Below are positions 18,255 to 27,203 of a DNA stretch of 64,000 nt, piece by piece (position 1 is the first letter of the stretch; every line of letters begins with the position of its first letter). This DNA is from Lysobacter dokdonensis DS-58 (GTDB lineage: Bacteria; Pseudomonadota; Gammaproteobacteria; Xanthomonadales; Xanthomonadaceae). The notes under the pieces were generated by a model. That model did not search any database, had not been told where the DNA came from, and worked only from the letters and a program-made list of their open reading frames with translations. Location: contig NZ_JRKJ01000002.1 in the NCBI RefSeq assembly GCF_000770795.1, positions 558,001 to 622,000 of the forward strand, read 5' to 3'. Both the position numbers and the translations under genes were made by a program.

Positions 18255-20102
18255 CTACAGTTCCCGCACGAGGCGGAAGCCGAGCCGCGCATTGGTGGTG
18301 TCGCCATCCGTCGACAAACGCCAGGCCGACCGCACCTGCGCCGGTGCGCTCACCCACGAACCGCCGCGGATCACGCGCTGGCGGCAACCGGGATTGACCC
18401 ACGGCTGCCCGTCAGCGGGGGCGCGCCGGTACCCGACGTGCCAGCAGTCGGCGACCCACTCGCTGACGTTGCCGCTCAGGTCGTGAAGACCGAATGCATT
18501 GGGCGGGTAGCGCCCCGTCGGCGCGGGCCCCCAGTACCCGTCGGAATAGCCGAGGAAGGCGTTCCGCCAGCGCCGCCCCGTCGGCGAGACATCGCCCATT
18601 CCGGTGATGTTGCCCGCGAAGCGCGGCGGTATCGTCCCGGGCCACGCCAGACTGCCTTCGCTGCCGGCGCGCTCGGTGTATTCGAACTGCGCCTCGCTCG
18701 GCAACGCATAGCGTTCGCCGGTCTGCTGCGACAGCCAGTGCGCGTACGCCTCCGCGTCGCGTGCGCTCACGTGCAGCACCGGCATCGCGTCGGAGGCGAG
18801 CTGGCCGACGTAATCGTGCCGCCAATCGATGTTGCTGCGGCGCACGAGCGTGCCGCTGCGTTCGTCGTACACGATCGAATGCCCGCGACGCACCGCACGC
18901 GGCTTGTAGTTGGTGGCCTGCACGAACCGGCGGAATTCGCCGACGGTGGTTTCGGTGCGCGCCATGGCGAAGCCGCGGTCGAAGCGCACGTAATGCAACG
19001 GACGTTCGGACTTGTTCGCATCGGTCTCGCCCTCCCGCGCGCCCATGCGGAAGCCGCCGTGCGGCACGACGACCATCTGCGGCCCGCGCGCGCCGCTCTG
19101 CAATGCGTCGGTGAACACCTGCCCCGGACGGAACAGGCCGTAGTGCGCGACCTGGTCGATGCGCGTGCGCAATTCCGTCGCGGCCGGATCGCCGGGCGGC
19201 GCGATTCGCAGCATTTCCGACAACGTGCGCCGCGCTTCGGGCAAGCCGTTCTCGCGCATGAGCACGGCCATGCCCTTGTCGCGCAGTGCGTCGACACCGG
19301 CGCGGCGCTGCGTGGCGATGCGGCGGCGCGCGTCGTCGACCGTCGTCATGCGGGGCCGCACGCGCTCGGCGAGTTTCAATTGTTGCTCGGCGCCGTCGAA
19401 ATCGTTCTGCGCCGCGCGGTCTTCCGCGCGGCGGATCAGCGCGCTTTCCACCGCGGCGATGCCTTGCGAGGCGCGTGCGTCGCCGGGGCGGCGTTCAAGC
19501 GCTTCGCGGAAATAATCCAGCGCGCCGCGATCGCCGGGCGCTTCGCCCAGGCGGCCGGATTGCAGTTCGCGTTCGCCGCGGTGATCGAGCTGCACGGATT
19601 GATCGGCGCGATCCACGCGCGAGAGATACGCGACCATGCCCGCATCCGCCGGCGCGGCCGTGCGCCCCACTTCGCCGACTTCGTGCGCGCGCACGAGGCC
19701 GTTCGGATCGTTGTCCATGCGGGCCAGCGCGGCGTCGCCCGCGACGATCAGCAATGCGATGGCGCGCGCGTGCGCCCGCTGGATGTCGGCATCGCCCGGT
19801 TGGCGGGCCAACAATTCGAGCAGCAGCGGCACGGCGTCGCGCGGACCGCCGAACAGGCGTCCTTCCCCGAGCGCCGTGTTCGCTTCGGCGAGCACCGTCG
19901 ATTCCTCTCCGGGTTCGATCATCACCGGCGGCGGTTGCCATGCCGGGACGACCACCGCTTCTTCGCCCGTGATGGTCACCAGCGGATTGCGCTGCGCTTC
20001 GGGCGTGTCCGCGTCGCCCACGCGCTTGCCGTCGCAGGCGGCGAGCGCGAGGACACACGCGAAGGCAAGCAATCGGGGCGAGCGGGTCCGTGGAGGCGTC
20101 AT
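18255..20102 (-). CDS. Formylglycine-generating-enzyme-like (SUMF1/EgtB/PvdO) lipoprotein
   Basis: 615 residues from ATG 20102. The lipobox LALAAC gives a predicted lipoprotein. Residues about 60-330 are Ala/Arg-rich helical repeats (TPR-like: DYFREALERRPGDARASQGIAAVE). The C-terminal about 270 residues are an FGE-sulfatase domain: VVVPHGGFRMGA, ARTETTVGEFRRFVQAT, LPSEAQFEYTERAG, LSGNVSEWVADCWH, RGGSWVSAP, NARLGFRLVREL. Most such proteins outside true FGE are binding or regulatory, or use iron differently; sulfatase maturation is not implied. It is divergent from rnd. Confidence 0.85.
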   Translation of the reverse strand: MTPPRTRSPRLLAFACVLALAACDGKRVGDADTPEAQRNPLVTITGEEAVVVPAWQPPPVMIEPGEESTVLAEANTALGEGRLFGGPRDAVPLLLELLARQPGDADIQRAHARAIALLIVAGDAALARMDNDPNGLVRAHEVGEVGRTAAPADAGMVAYLSRVDRADQSVQLDHRGERELQSGRLGEAPGDRGALDYFREALERRPGDARASQGIAAVESALIRRAEDRAAQNDFDGAEQQLKLAERVRPRMTTVDDARRRIATQRRAGVDALRDKGMAVLMRENGLPEARRTLSEMLRIAPPGDPAATELRTRIDQVAHYGLFRPGQVFTDALQSGARGPQMVVVPHGGFRMGAREGETDANKSERPLHYVRFDRGFAMARTETTVGEFRRFVQATNYKPRAVRRGHSIVYDERSGTLVRRSNIDWRHDYVGQLASDAMPVLHVSARDAEAYAHWLSQQTGERYALPSEAQFEYTERAGSEGSLAWPGTIPPRFAGNITGMGDVSPTGRRWRNAFLGYSDGYWGPAPTGRYPPNAFGLHDLSGNVSEWVADCWHVGYRRAPADGQPWVNPGCRQRVIRGGSWVSAPAQVRSAWRLSTDGDTTNARLGFRLVREL

Positions 20103-20220
20103 GAACGTCCGTGGGGCCGTGACACGACGATGGTGGGCCATGGCCGCTGTCCAGGGCAACCGTGGCTTCGCCGCGGGTGGCCGGTTAGTCTGGCGCCCTG
20201 TCCTTTTCGCAAGACACCTC

Positions 20221-21318
20221 GTGCATCACTGGATCACCGACCCCACCGACCTCGCGGCACGCCTGGCGCACCGCCCCACCCGCGTCGGACTGGACACCGA
20301 ATTCATCCGCGAACGCACCTACTGGCCGCAGCTGGCGCTGGTGCAGATCGCCCTCGACGACGCGGACGGCCATCCGCAGATCCTGCTGGTGGATACGCTC
20401 CGCGACGGCATGAACGCAGCGCTGGCCCCGATGCTCGCCGATCCGGCGGTGCTGAAAGTGATGCACAGCGCGTCGGAGGACATCGTCGCGTTCAAGCGTG
20501 CGTGCGGCGTGGCGCCGACGCCGTTGTTCGATACGCAGATCGCCGCGGGGCTCGCCGGCATCGGCGCCGGCATGGGCTATCAGCGCCTCGTGCAGGAAAT
20601 GCTGGGCGTGACGCTCGCGAAGGGCGAGCAACGCTCCGATTGGCTGCGCCGCCCGCTCAGCGATGCGCAACTGCAGTACGCCGCGGACGACGTCGTGCAT
20701 CTCGATGCGCTGTATCGCGCGCTCTCGGACAAACTCGACGACCTCGGCCGCCGTGCATGGCTCGACGAAGACAGCGCCCGCCTCGCGCAAGGCGCCGACG
20801 AAGCCGGCGAACGCTGGCCGCACCTGGCGCTGCGCGCCGCGCAATTCCTCGACACGCCGGGCCAGCACCGTTTGCTGCGCCTGCTCCGCTGGCGCGACGC
20901 CTACGCCCGCAGCAGCGACCGCCCGCGCAGTTGGATCCTCGACAACGAACTGGCCACAACGCTCGCGCGCACGCCGCCGATCGACCGCGACGCGCTCAAG
21001 CGCCAGCTCGACGCGATCCCGAAATCCCCGCGCAGCCTGGTCGACGCCCTGTGGAACGCGCTGACCACGCCCCTGCCCGACGAAGCCGAATCGCCGCCGC
21101 CGCGCAGCGAAGAGCGCGACAAAGCGGCCCTGCGCAAATTGCAGGACATGACCGCGCAGGTCGCCAGCGAACTCGGCCTCCCCGACGGCGTCCTCGCCTC
21201 CCGCCGCTGGCTGGAAACGCTGCTCGACGGACACGACTGGCCCGGCGCACTCTCCGGCTGGCGCAGGCAACAGCTGGAAGCGCGCCTCAAGCCGTTGCTG
21301 GCCGCAGGCCCGAACTGA
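20221..21318 (+). CDS. rnd: Ribonuclease D
   Basis: 365 residues from GTG 20221. DEDD exonuclease motifs: GLDTEFIRERTYWP (Exo I, DTE), VMHSASEDIVAF (Exo II), and LQYAADDVVHLDALY (Exo III, YxxxD). An HRDC helical region follows. RNase D trims tRNA 3' ends. An ORF of over 1000 residues in the same frame extends far upstream but overlaps the FGE-like gene and is a high-GC artefact. It sits just upstream of tRNA-Ala. Confidence 0.94.
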   Translation: MHHWITDPTDLAARLAHRPTRVGLDTEFIRERTYWPQLALVQIALDDADGHPQILLVDTLRDGMNAALAPMLADPAVLKVMHSASEDIVAFKRACGVAPTPLFDTQIAAGLAGIGAGMGYQRLVQEMLGVTLAKGEQRSDWLRRPLSDAQLQYAADDVVHLDALYRALSDKLDDLGRRAWLDEDSARLAQGADEAGERWPHLALRAAQFLDTPGQHRLLRLLRWRDAYARSSDRPRSWILDNELATTLARTPPIDRDALKRQLDAIPKSPRSLVDALWNALTTPLPDEAESPPPRSEERDKAALRKLQDMTAQVASELGLPDGVLASRRWLETLLDGHDWPGALSGWRRQQLEARLKPLLAAGPN

Positions 21319-21403
21319 ACGGGGATCGGCACCGATTCGCGGTGCGGATCGCCACGCACCGCTTGGCAGCCCTGCGAGGCCTCCGTATACTGCGCGACTT
21401 CGT

Positions 21404-21517
<114 letters not shown>

Positions 21518-21622
21518 AAGGACTTCCGTGGTTCCGCAGCATTAATGCGGATGGTCCTTATCCGAACACCGATTCGCGGTCCTTCCTAGCGTGCACTTAC
21601 ACGTGCACTTACGAGGGATCAC

Positions 21623-22819
21623 ATGCGAGCACAGCTCACCAAGCGTCTTATCCAGTCGGCCCAGCCCCAAGAACGCCCTTACGAGCTCAGGGACACGCAG
21701 GTCAGGGGCCTGCTCCTGCGGGTCCAGCCCTCCGGGCACAAGGCTTGGATCATCGAGTGGACCCGGGGCAAGCGACGCACCCTAGGGGCACTGGGGCATC
21801 TGACGCTCGGCCAGGCACGCGCACACGCGTCGCAGGCGATGGCCGAGCACATCCAGCGTGGGTTACCCAGCATTGCGAAGCAGGACCGCGCCAGGTGCTC
21901 ACTGGCTGGCTTTCTGAGCGATCGATACGCCCCTTGGGCCGTCGGACATTTGCGCAGGGGTCAACAGTGGGTTGATCGGATCGAAGCCGCATTTGCTGAC
22001 GCCCTACCGCGTGACCTGTCGGAAATCGACCCGGCGTGGGTTGATCAGTGGTGGCTAAAGAGGATCGCTGCCGTATCCCGAGCAACGGCTTCTCGGGACC
22101 TCGCCTGCTTGCGGGCGGCGATGAACAAGGCGGTCAAGTGGGGCATGTTGGATCGAAGCCCACTTTCGGACCTCCATTTGCGCCCCGTCGAATCGCGACG
22201 CGTTGTTCGCTTCCTCAATCAGGCCGAAGAACGCAAGCTGCGTAAGACGCTAGCGGATCGCGATGCAGCCATGGTTGCAGCGCGCGAATCCGGAAATGGC
22301 TGGCGAGTCGCGCGTGGCAAGTCAGTCCTGCCAGATATCGGGGCTGGTGGGTTCGGCGATCACCTCACACCCGTCGTTGTGTTGGCAATGAACACCGGGC
22401 TGCGCCGTGGCGAGCTGTTGTCGTTGTGCTGGTCTGACATCGACCTAGAAGCCCGCGTGCTGACAGTTCGGGCCGAGACCGCGAAAAGCGGTCGCCAGCG
22501 TCACATACCGCTGAATGCCGAAGCCACGAAAGTGCTTCGAGCATGGTCTAAACGCTCCAACGGCCCAGACGTATTCGGTGTTGCTGACGTCAAGACGGCT
22601 TGGACTGCGTTGATAGAGTCCGCAGGCCTGGAGAACTTTCGGTTCCATGACCTCCGACACCACTTCGCCAGCAAGCTGGTCATGGCCGGAGTCGACCTGA
22701 ATACCGTGCGCGAGCTACTGGGCCACTCCGATATCAAGATGACCTTGCGATATTCACATCTCGCGCCCGATCACTTGGCTGCGGCTGTTGCAAAAATCAG
22801 CCGTAACTATCCAGCCTAG
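21623..22819 (+). CDS. Tyrosine-type site-specific integrase of the island
   Basis: 398 residues with a GAGGGA site upstream. The N-terminal arm-binding and core-binding domains are intact. The catalytic set is visible: Arg in MNTGLRRGELLSL, HDLRHHFAS (H-x-x-R), His in ELLGHSDIKMT, and Tyr in LRYSHLAPDH. It lies about 105 bp inside attL and is oriented away from the tRNA. It would excise or integrate the element at tRNA-Ala. A truncated relative lies at 25965. Confidence 0.96.
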   Translation: MRAQLTKRLIQSAQPQERPYELRDTQVRGLLLRVQPSGHKAWIIEWTRGKRRTLGALGHLTLGQARAHASQAMAEHIQRGLPSIAKQDRARCSLAGFLSDRYAPWAVGHLRRGQQWVDRIEAAFADALPRDLSEIDPAWVDQWWLKRIAAVSRATASRDLACLRAAMNKAVKWGMLDRSPLSDLHLRPVESRRVVRFLNQAEERKLRKTLADRDAAMVAARESGNGWRVARGKSVLPDIGAGGFGDHLTPVVVLAMNTGLRRGELLSLCWSDIDLEARVLTVRAETAKSGRQRHIPLNAEATKVLRAWSKRSNGPDVFGVADVKTAWTALIESAGLENFRFHDLRHHFASKLVMAGVDLNTVRELLGHSDIKMTLRYSHLAPDHLAAAVAKISRNYPA

Positions 22820-23013
22820 GTGTCGCCCCGAAGGGGGCTAAGAACTCGGATCTCTTGCAGCGTGCTGCCTTGTTCTCGAGCTAACGGGCGGCGTTCGAAC
22901 AACTGAAGATCCTGCGCGAGCTCGCGAGTATTTGGGGCATCAAAGCACATCGCCCCAGAGCACTAGAAACTAGGGCAAGATGACTTGGCTGCTGCTACGA
23001 AGCCAATCGCTTC

Positions 23014-24957
23014 CTAGATCGGCGTTGGCCTGCTCAGCACATTGAAGCTCACGCGACTCTGGGTGACCGCACGCCGCGATTTCTCTGGTCCGTTAACCTG
23101 CAGTTTCCAAGGTCCAAACGGGCTAACTCCAACAAACGCACCGCTTCTCTCTCCGAGTTCTCCGACATCAATCTCCGCGCCCTTGTGATCTAGCTGATAG
23201 ATTGCCCTCACCTGCTGATGCGTAAACGGTCGCAAGCTGCCGTCCCGAAACCGCATGATAGAGCGACCTTCATGTTGAAAGGTGACGCGCATATCGTTGG
23301 CACCGGTGGGAAGCTCAACAACGCGAATTCTGCGAGCGGTGACTCCGTAACGCCCGGCAAAGACCGGATGATCTAGCGGAATCGAAAACATCACCGCTTG
23401 CCCATCAATCAGACGCTGGATTGAGTCGGCTGGCAGCAAATCCTTTAGCAGGATGCTCAGATTGGTGGCCTCAACTGCTCCTTGGCCAAGCGATTCCAGT
23501 GTCGACGAATACTGCGCGTCAATCATGTCAAACGTCGCCGCGATGGCCCCTACGGAGTGATCGTCGTAAACGGCGGACGCTGCGTTTCCACTAATGTACT
23601 CCAATGTTCTTGATAAGGAAGACAACGAACGTATCAAGTTCCATTTTGACTGAGTAAGCGATCTGTCTAATGCCGCCGTCACGTCCTCCAACTCAAAATC
23701 CGTTTGTAGCGAGGCCGATAGCGCACCTGAGTCTGCGACATTCGTTCGAATTTGAGCCCACCCCGCCCAGATGTCCCGCACAATATTATCGTGCTCGATG
23801 ATCTTGTTATTTCTGGTTTCAGAAGTTGCAACAAACAGGTCCATCAGACGCTTATATGTCTGCGCTTCTGGCATTTCTCGGAACTTGTCTATTTCAACAT
23901 CAAACGTACTCTTGTTTGCTACCAACTTGATGTAGTCAGTGCTCACCTTCGTTGCTTGTGGTTGCGCAACTCCAGGATTTTCAAGTTTGTCGATTGCATC
24001 TTTTGCCTTTGCGTAGTTCTTCTTGAACTCCTCGATGGACTTTCCAGCAGGCTCAACGATCTTCGCAATTTCTTTTACGTCATTGACGATGGGCTGGTAC
24101 CACGAATCTGTTGCACTTGGTGGTGCTGACTTCATCGCCTTCAATTTCGAAAGTGAAGTCGACGCCGCAGCAGTGACAGCGAGCGCAGATCCGCCCGTTG
24201 CAGCAACAGTAGCGACCATGGCAGCGAAGCTTAGAGCGTCACTAAATCCACACCCGCCACTTTTCCGTCGCAGCGCAGCCTTGAAGTTCTCAGACGCGGC
24301 GTCCAACTGATGCCAGACTCGATCCAGATCGTCTCGAAGCGACTCGATTTGCTGCAGCATTTCCCGAGACAGCTCAAAGTTGCGCTGTATTCGCGACTTG
24401 ACCATCTCCGAGTCGGAAGCCAGTGCCGCAATGGTCTTGTTTACCTCTGAACGGATCAATATCTGATCCGAGAGCCTTGAGCGAAGTGAATCCCTAGCGC
24501 CTTCAACCACCCTGGAGTTGTCGATGTGCCGCTGCACCTGGTCGCGCAAGAAATCATAAGAGAGCAGAGGGACGTACGTCTGATCTCGGCCAAAAACATC
24601 ACGGCCCGCAAGAATATTCGTCGCGATCGATCTCGCTTTATCGATCACATAATCCGCATAGCCAGGACTTACCAAGGTGCACCAGCTTTGCAATCTTGTA
24701 ACCCACTCAAGCTTCTCAACGCACAGCGCCACGTCAGCGTTCACGTAGTCGAGTTCCGCTGAATGCAAGTAGCTGTTTATCCAGTGCAGCGGGGGCAGGG
24801 CTTGCAAGTGCGGATATGAATCTGCGCCAGCAAGCGAATGCTGCTCGACTGTTCCGCCTATGCCAGCCATCGCGCTGTCGATCGGCTCTAATCGGGGCTC
24901 CCCGGCTGGTCCACGGGGACCGCCTGGCTGAGGTTTACAGTCGGGGATTCTGGCCAT
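23014..24957 (-). CDS. Large helical protein with toxin-complex-like C-terminal domain
   Basis: 647 residues with AAGGAG upstream of ATG 24957. The N-terminus is Pro/Gly-rich without a clear signal peptide. Residues about 150-430 are long amphipathic helices, likely coiled coil, interrupted by a hydrophobic Ala/Val/Thr stretch (FAAMVATVAATGG...) that could insert in a membrane. The C-terminal about 140 residues (LDHPVFAGRYGVTARRIRVVEL, VTFQHEGRSIMRF, GVSPFGPWKLQVN) resemble the C-terminal region of TcA-type toxin-complex proteins. Function is inferred as a pore-forming or cell-surface toxin component. It is co-transcribed with the exported glycine-rich protein 14 bases upstream. Base composition is distinctly lower-GC than the chromosome. 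Confidence 0.6.
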   Translation of the reverse strand: MARIPDCKPQPGGPRGPAGEPRLEPIDSAMAGIGGTVEQHSLAGADSYPHLQALPPLHWINSYLHSAELDYVNADVALCVEKLEWVTRLQSWCTLVSPGYADYVIDKARSIATNILAGRDVFGRDQTYVPLLSYDFLRDQVQRHIDNSRVVEGARDSLRSRLSDQILIRSEVNKTIAALASDSEMVKSRIQRNFELSREMLQQIESLRDDLDRVWHQLDAASENFKAALRRKSGGCGFSDALSFAAMVATVAATGGSALAVTAAASTSLSKLKAMKSAPPSATDSWYQPIVNDVKEIAKIVEPAGKSIEEFKKNYAKAKDAIDKLENPGVAQPQATKVSTDYIKLVANKSTFDVEIDKFREMPEAQTYKRLMDLFVATSETRNNKIIEHDNIVRDIWAGWAQIRTNVADSGALSASLQTDFELEDVTAALDRSLTQSKWNLIRSLSSLSRTLEYISGNAASAVYDDHSVGAIAATFDMIDAQYSSTLESLGQGAVEATNLSILLKDLLPADSIQRLIDGQAVMFSIPLDHPVFAGRYGVTARRIRVVELPTGANDMRVTFQHEGRSIMRFRDGSLRPFTHQQVRAIYQLDHKGAEIDVGELGERSGAFVGVSPFGPWKLQVNGPEKSRRAVTQSRVSFNVLSRPTPI

Positions 24958-24971
24958 ACTGGGCTCCTTGG

Positions 24972-25796
24972 CTAGTTCCGCGAACTCGGCTCAAGCGTGT
25001 AGCTAATCTCACCACCACGTCCGCCGTCACCGCCCTCGCCAGGATTTCCGTGGGACGCTTGGGCACCTGCTTTGCCGCCTTCAACGTTGAACTCAGGGGT
25101 GGAATCCGCATTCCTGGAAGAGTAGATCTGGACTCTTGCACCCGGCCCGCCGTCACCGGGCTTACCAGCGAGGCCGCCACGTCCACCTGCACCGCCTTGT
25201 ATTCCGGGCCTGCATTTCTTAGGTTGTGGAGGCGCAGTTGCGCCTTTCGCCCCATCACCACCGCTCTGCGCATCGCCTCCGTCTCCACCTGGCGCAAAGA
25301 CCGAAATCTCGCCAAGAATGGTGTCCGCGATTAGCAGCACACTTCCGGCATATGCACCCTGACCGCCGTTGTCGCCATTCCGACCGTTGTCTCCTTGATT
25401 GATTCCCAAGGAGGCTTTATCGCCGGCAGGGAAAGATGGCGACGCTTCCGGGCCGCTGGTGTCTATCAGCGCGTTTTGAGCGAAATTGAGCTGACGCGCA
25501 GTAATCCCGAAGCTGTGTCCCTTCGTTTCTAATCGGCCTTCTAGGGTGACGATGTCCGCCCAAATGATCGTGGGACGATCAACGGGAATGTCTTCCCGCC
25601 TAAGCGTCATGCGCAGTCCGCACAAGATTTTTGGAGGTAAGGCCGAAGTGCGATCGGTCGCGGCAGGCGAGAGGACCTGCGCGAATAACGCCCCCGTCCA
25701 TGCCGAGGGTCCAAGGAGGAATGCGGCAAGGCCAGACCCCACGAATTTCCTGCGGTCCACAAGCGAGCACTCCGGCGAACGCACTATCCTCGCCAA
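24972..25796 (-). CDS. Tat-exported glycine-rich (collagen-like) protein
   Basis: Up to 274 residues from TTG 25796; a GTG at 25760 (VDRRKFVG...) is an alternative start with CGGAG upstream. The segment DRRKFVGSGLAAFLLG is a twin-arginine signal. A strand-rich domain follows (IIWADIVTLEGRLETKGHSFGITARQLNF), then about 130 residues of irregular G-x-G / G-G-x-G repeats (GDNGRNGDNGGQGAYAG, GGAGGRGGLAGKPGDGGPG). It reads into the toxin-like gene and is probably its secreted or surface partner. I do not recognise a characterised homologue. Confidence 0.65.
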   Translation of the reverse strand: MARIVRSPECSLVDRRKFVGSGLAAFLLGPSAWTGALFAQVLSPAATDRTSALPPKILCGLRMTLRREDIPVDRPTIIWADIVTLEGRLETKGHSFGITARQLNFAQNALIDTSGPEASPSFPAGDKASLGINQGDNGRNGDNGGQGAYAGSVLLIADTILGEISVFAPGGDGGDAQSGGDGAKGATAPPQPKKCRPGIQGGAGGRGGLAGKPGDGGPGARVQIYSSRNADSTPEFNVEGGKAGAQASHGNPGEGGDGGRGGEISYTLEPSSRN

Positions 25797-25964
25797 CGGA
25801 GACGATCTCTTGGATCGGACAGGCTTAGCGCGGCACCCGCGATATGGAAGAAATCAGTGCACTTTCGGTGTCGTCGATACCCGTGGTCACTGGAGACCCA
25901 AGATCGCGCTGCTGCAAGAAATGCTTGCCACAAGCAACTGCGGTGCCAATCGCGCTCAAAAGCA

Positions 25965-26696
25965 ATGAACGAGGTGGTCAAATGCGACGTGGTGAAGCCC
26001 ATTTCCGGCTTCCCGTTTCGTCCTGTTGAGTCCCGTCGAGTTGTCAGGTTCCTCAATCAGGCCGAAGAACGCAAGTTGCGCAAGGCGCTTGCTGACCGCG
26101 ATGCGACGATGATTGCAGCGCGCGAGTCCGGAAACGGATGGCGAATCGCGCGTGGCAAGCGATTACTACCGGAGCTCGAGGCAGCTGGATTCGGTGACCA
26201 CCTGACAGCCGTGGTTCTGTTGGCAATGAACACCGGGCTGCGCCGTGGCGAGTTGTTGTCGTTGTGCTGGTCAGACATCGACCTCGAAGCCCGCGTCCTG
26301 ACAGTTCGGGCCGAGACCGCGAAAAGCGCTCGCCAGCGTCACATACCGCTAAATGAGGAAGCGACGAACGTTCTTCGAGCATGGTCTAAACGCTCCAACG
26401 GCCCAGACGTATTCGGTGTTGCTGACGTCAAGACGGCCTGGACTGCGTTGACGCACGCCGCAGGCCTAGAAAACTTTCGGTTCCATGATCTGCGACATCA
26501 CTTCGCCAGCAAGCTTGTTATGGCGGGCGTTGACCTCAACACCGTGCGTGAACTGCTCGGACACTCGGACATCAAGATGACGCTTCGGTACTCGCACCTG
26601 GCACCTGATCACTTAGCTGCGGCAGTCGCAAAACTTACACGCACTTTGCTTCGGGGCCACTTGGGGGCAACCGTCCTTCCCACCTTTTCACGGTAG
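25965..26696 (+). pseudogene. Truncated integrase (catalytic domain only)
   Basis: About 243 codons aligning with the C-terminal two thirds of the 21623 integrase, from AMNEVVK (equivalent to AMNKAVK) onward and nearly identical from RPVESRRVVRF to LAAAVAK. Arg, HxxR, His and Tyr residues are all kept, but the N-terminal arm- and core-binding domains are missing and the C-terminal tail differs. It is probably a decayed integrase from a second integration. It reads towards a tRNA-like 3' end at about 26697. Confidence 0.8.
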
Positions 26697-26729
26697 CGAC
26701 CGGGGTTCGAATCTCCGTGGGGCGCCACT
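26692..26729 (+). other. tRNA/tmRNA 3'-end-like fragment (possible second attachment site)
   Basis: CGGGG-TTCGAAT-CTCCG forms a T-arm with the invariant TTCGA loop. It is followed by GTGGGGCGCCAC, resembling an acceptor 3' strand. No complete tRNA can be folded. It sits directly after the truncated integrase and before a terminator, the same layout as the island ends, so it looks like a remnant att site. Confidence 0.5.
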
Positions 26730-26759
26730 AGAAAGCCCAATAAATCAAGCGATTACGAC

Positions 26760-26787
26760 GAGGGCCGCGCAAGCGGCCCTTTTCGTT
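26760..26787 (+). terminator. Terminator after tRNA-like fragment
   Basis: Stem GGGCCGC-GCAA-GCGGCCC followed by TTTTCGTTT. Confidence 0.75.
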
Positions 26788-27203
26788 TCTGGACTTCGGA
26801 AACGGTTCGGAATCTTTCGATCGGTATTCGCGCGAGGCGGATCCGTGAGGCACGGCCGGAGCGACGTGCGAAGCTGGCGTGCGCTAGACACGCGGACGGC
26901 GCGTGGAGTATCAGGCGAGGTCCCGAGTCGAGTCATTCCGGGTCGAGGCGTCTGCGACGATGGCGATAAGCTCAATTGCGGATGCATCGCTTCCGAGGAG
27001 AGTCCGCACCCCAACTTCGTTGTGCGACGTTGAAGTTCCACCGCGAGGTCCCGTGCCGAGCGCGCGTCTCGCGCGCGCTCGCGCCCCAGAAGGAGAAGAC
27101 GCCTCCAGTCGCGAGTTCTTCTACGTGGTGAAGTGTCCAAATGCGCAGAATTCGGCAGACTAGGGCCGGTGCTTACGCTCGGCGGGCTTCCCCCACCTAC
27201 ACG
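26788..27203. other. Non-coding stretch, no gene recognised
   Basis: About 415 bases between the remnant att site and hsdR. The open frames here are short and Arg/Ser-rich, without start signals or recognisable motifs. Nothing further is supported. Confidence 0.5.

Noticed and set aside
18255..20102. True formylglycine-generating enzyme for a sulfatase
   Set aside because: The fold matches, but no sulfatase is nearby and most lipoprotein-linked members are not FGE; not claimed.
26692..26729. Complete tRNA or tmRNA gene
   Set aside because: Only a T-arm and a possible acceptor 3' strand can be folded, and the spacing to CCA is off by one. Kept as a remnant.
26745..27140. 131-residue minus-strand ORF
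   Set aside because: Arg/Ser/Pro-rich, no start signal, spans the terminator. No support as a gene.
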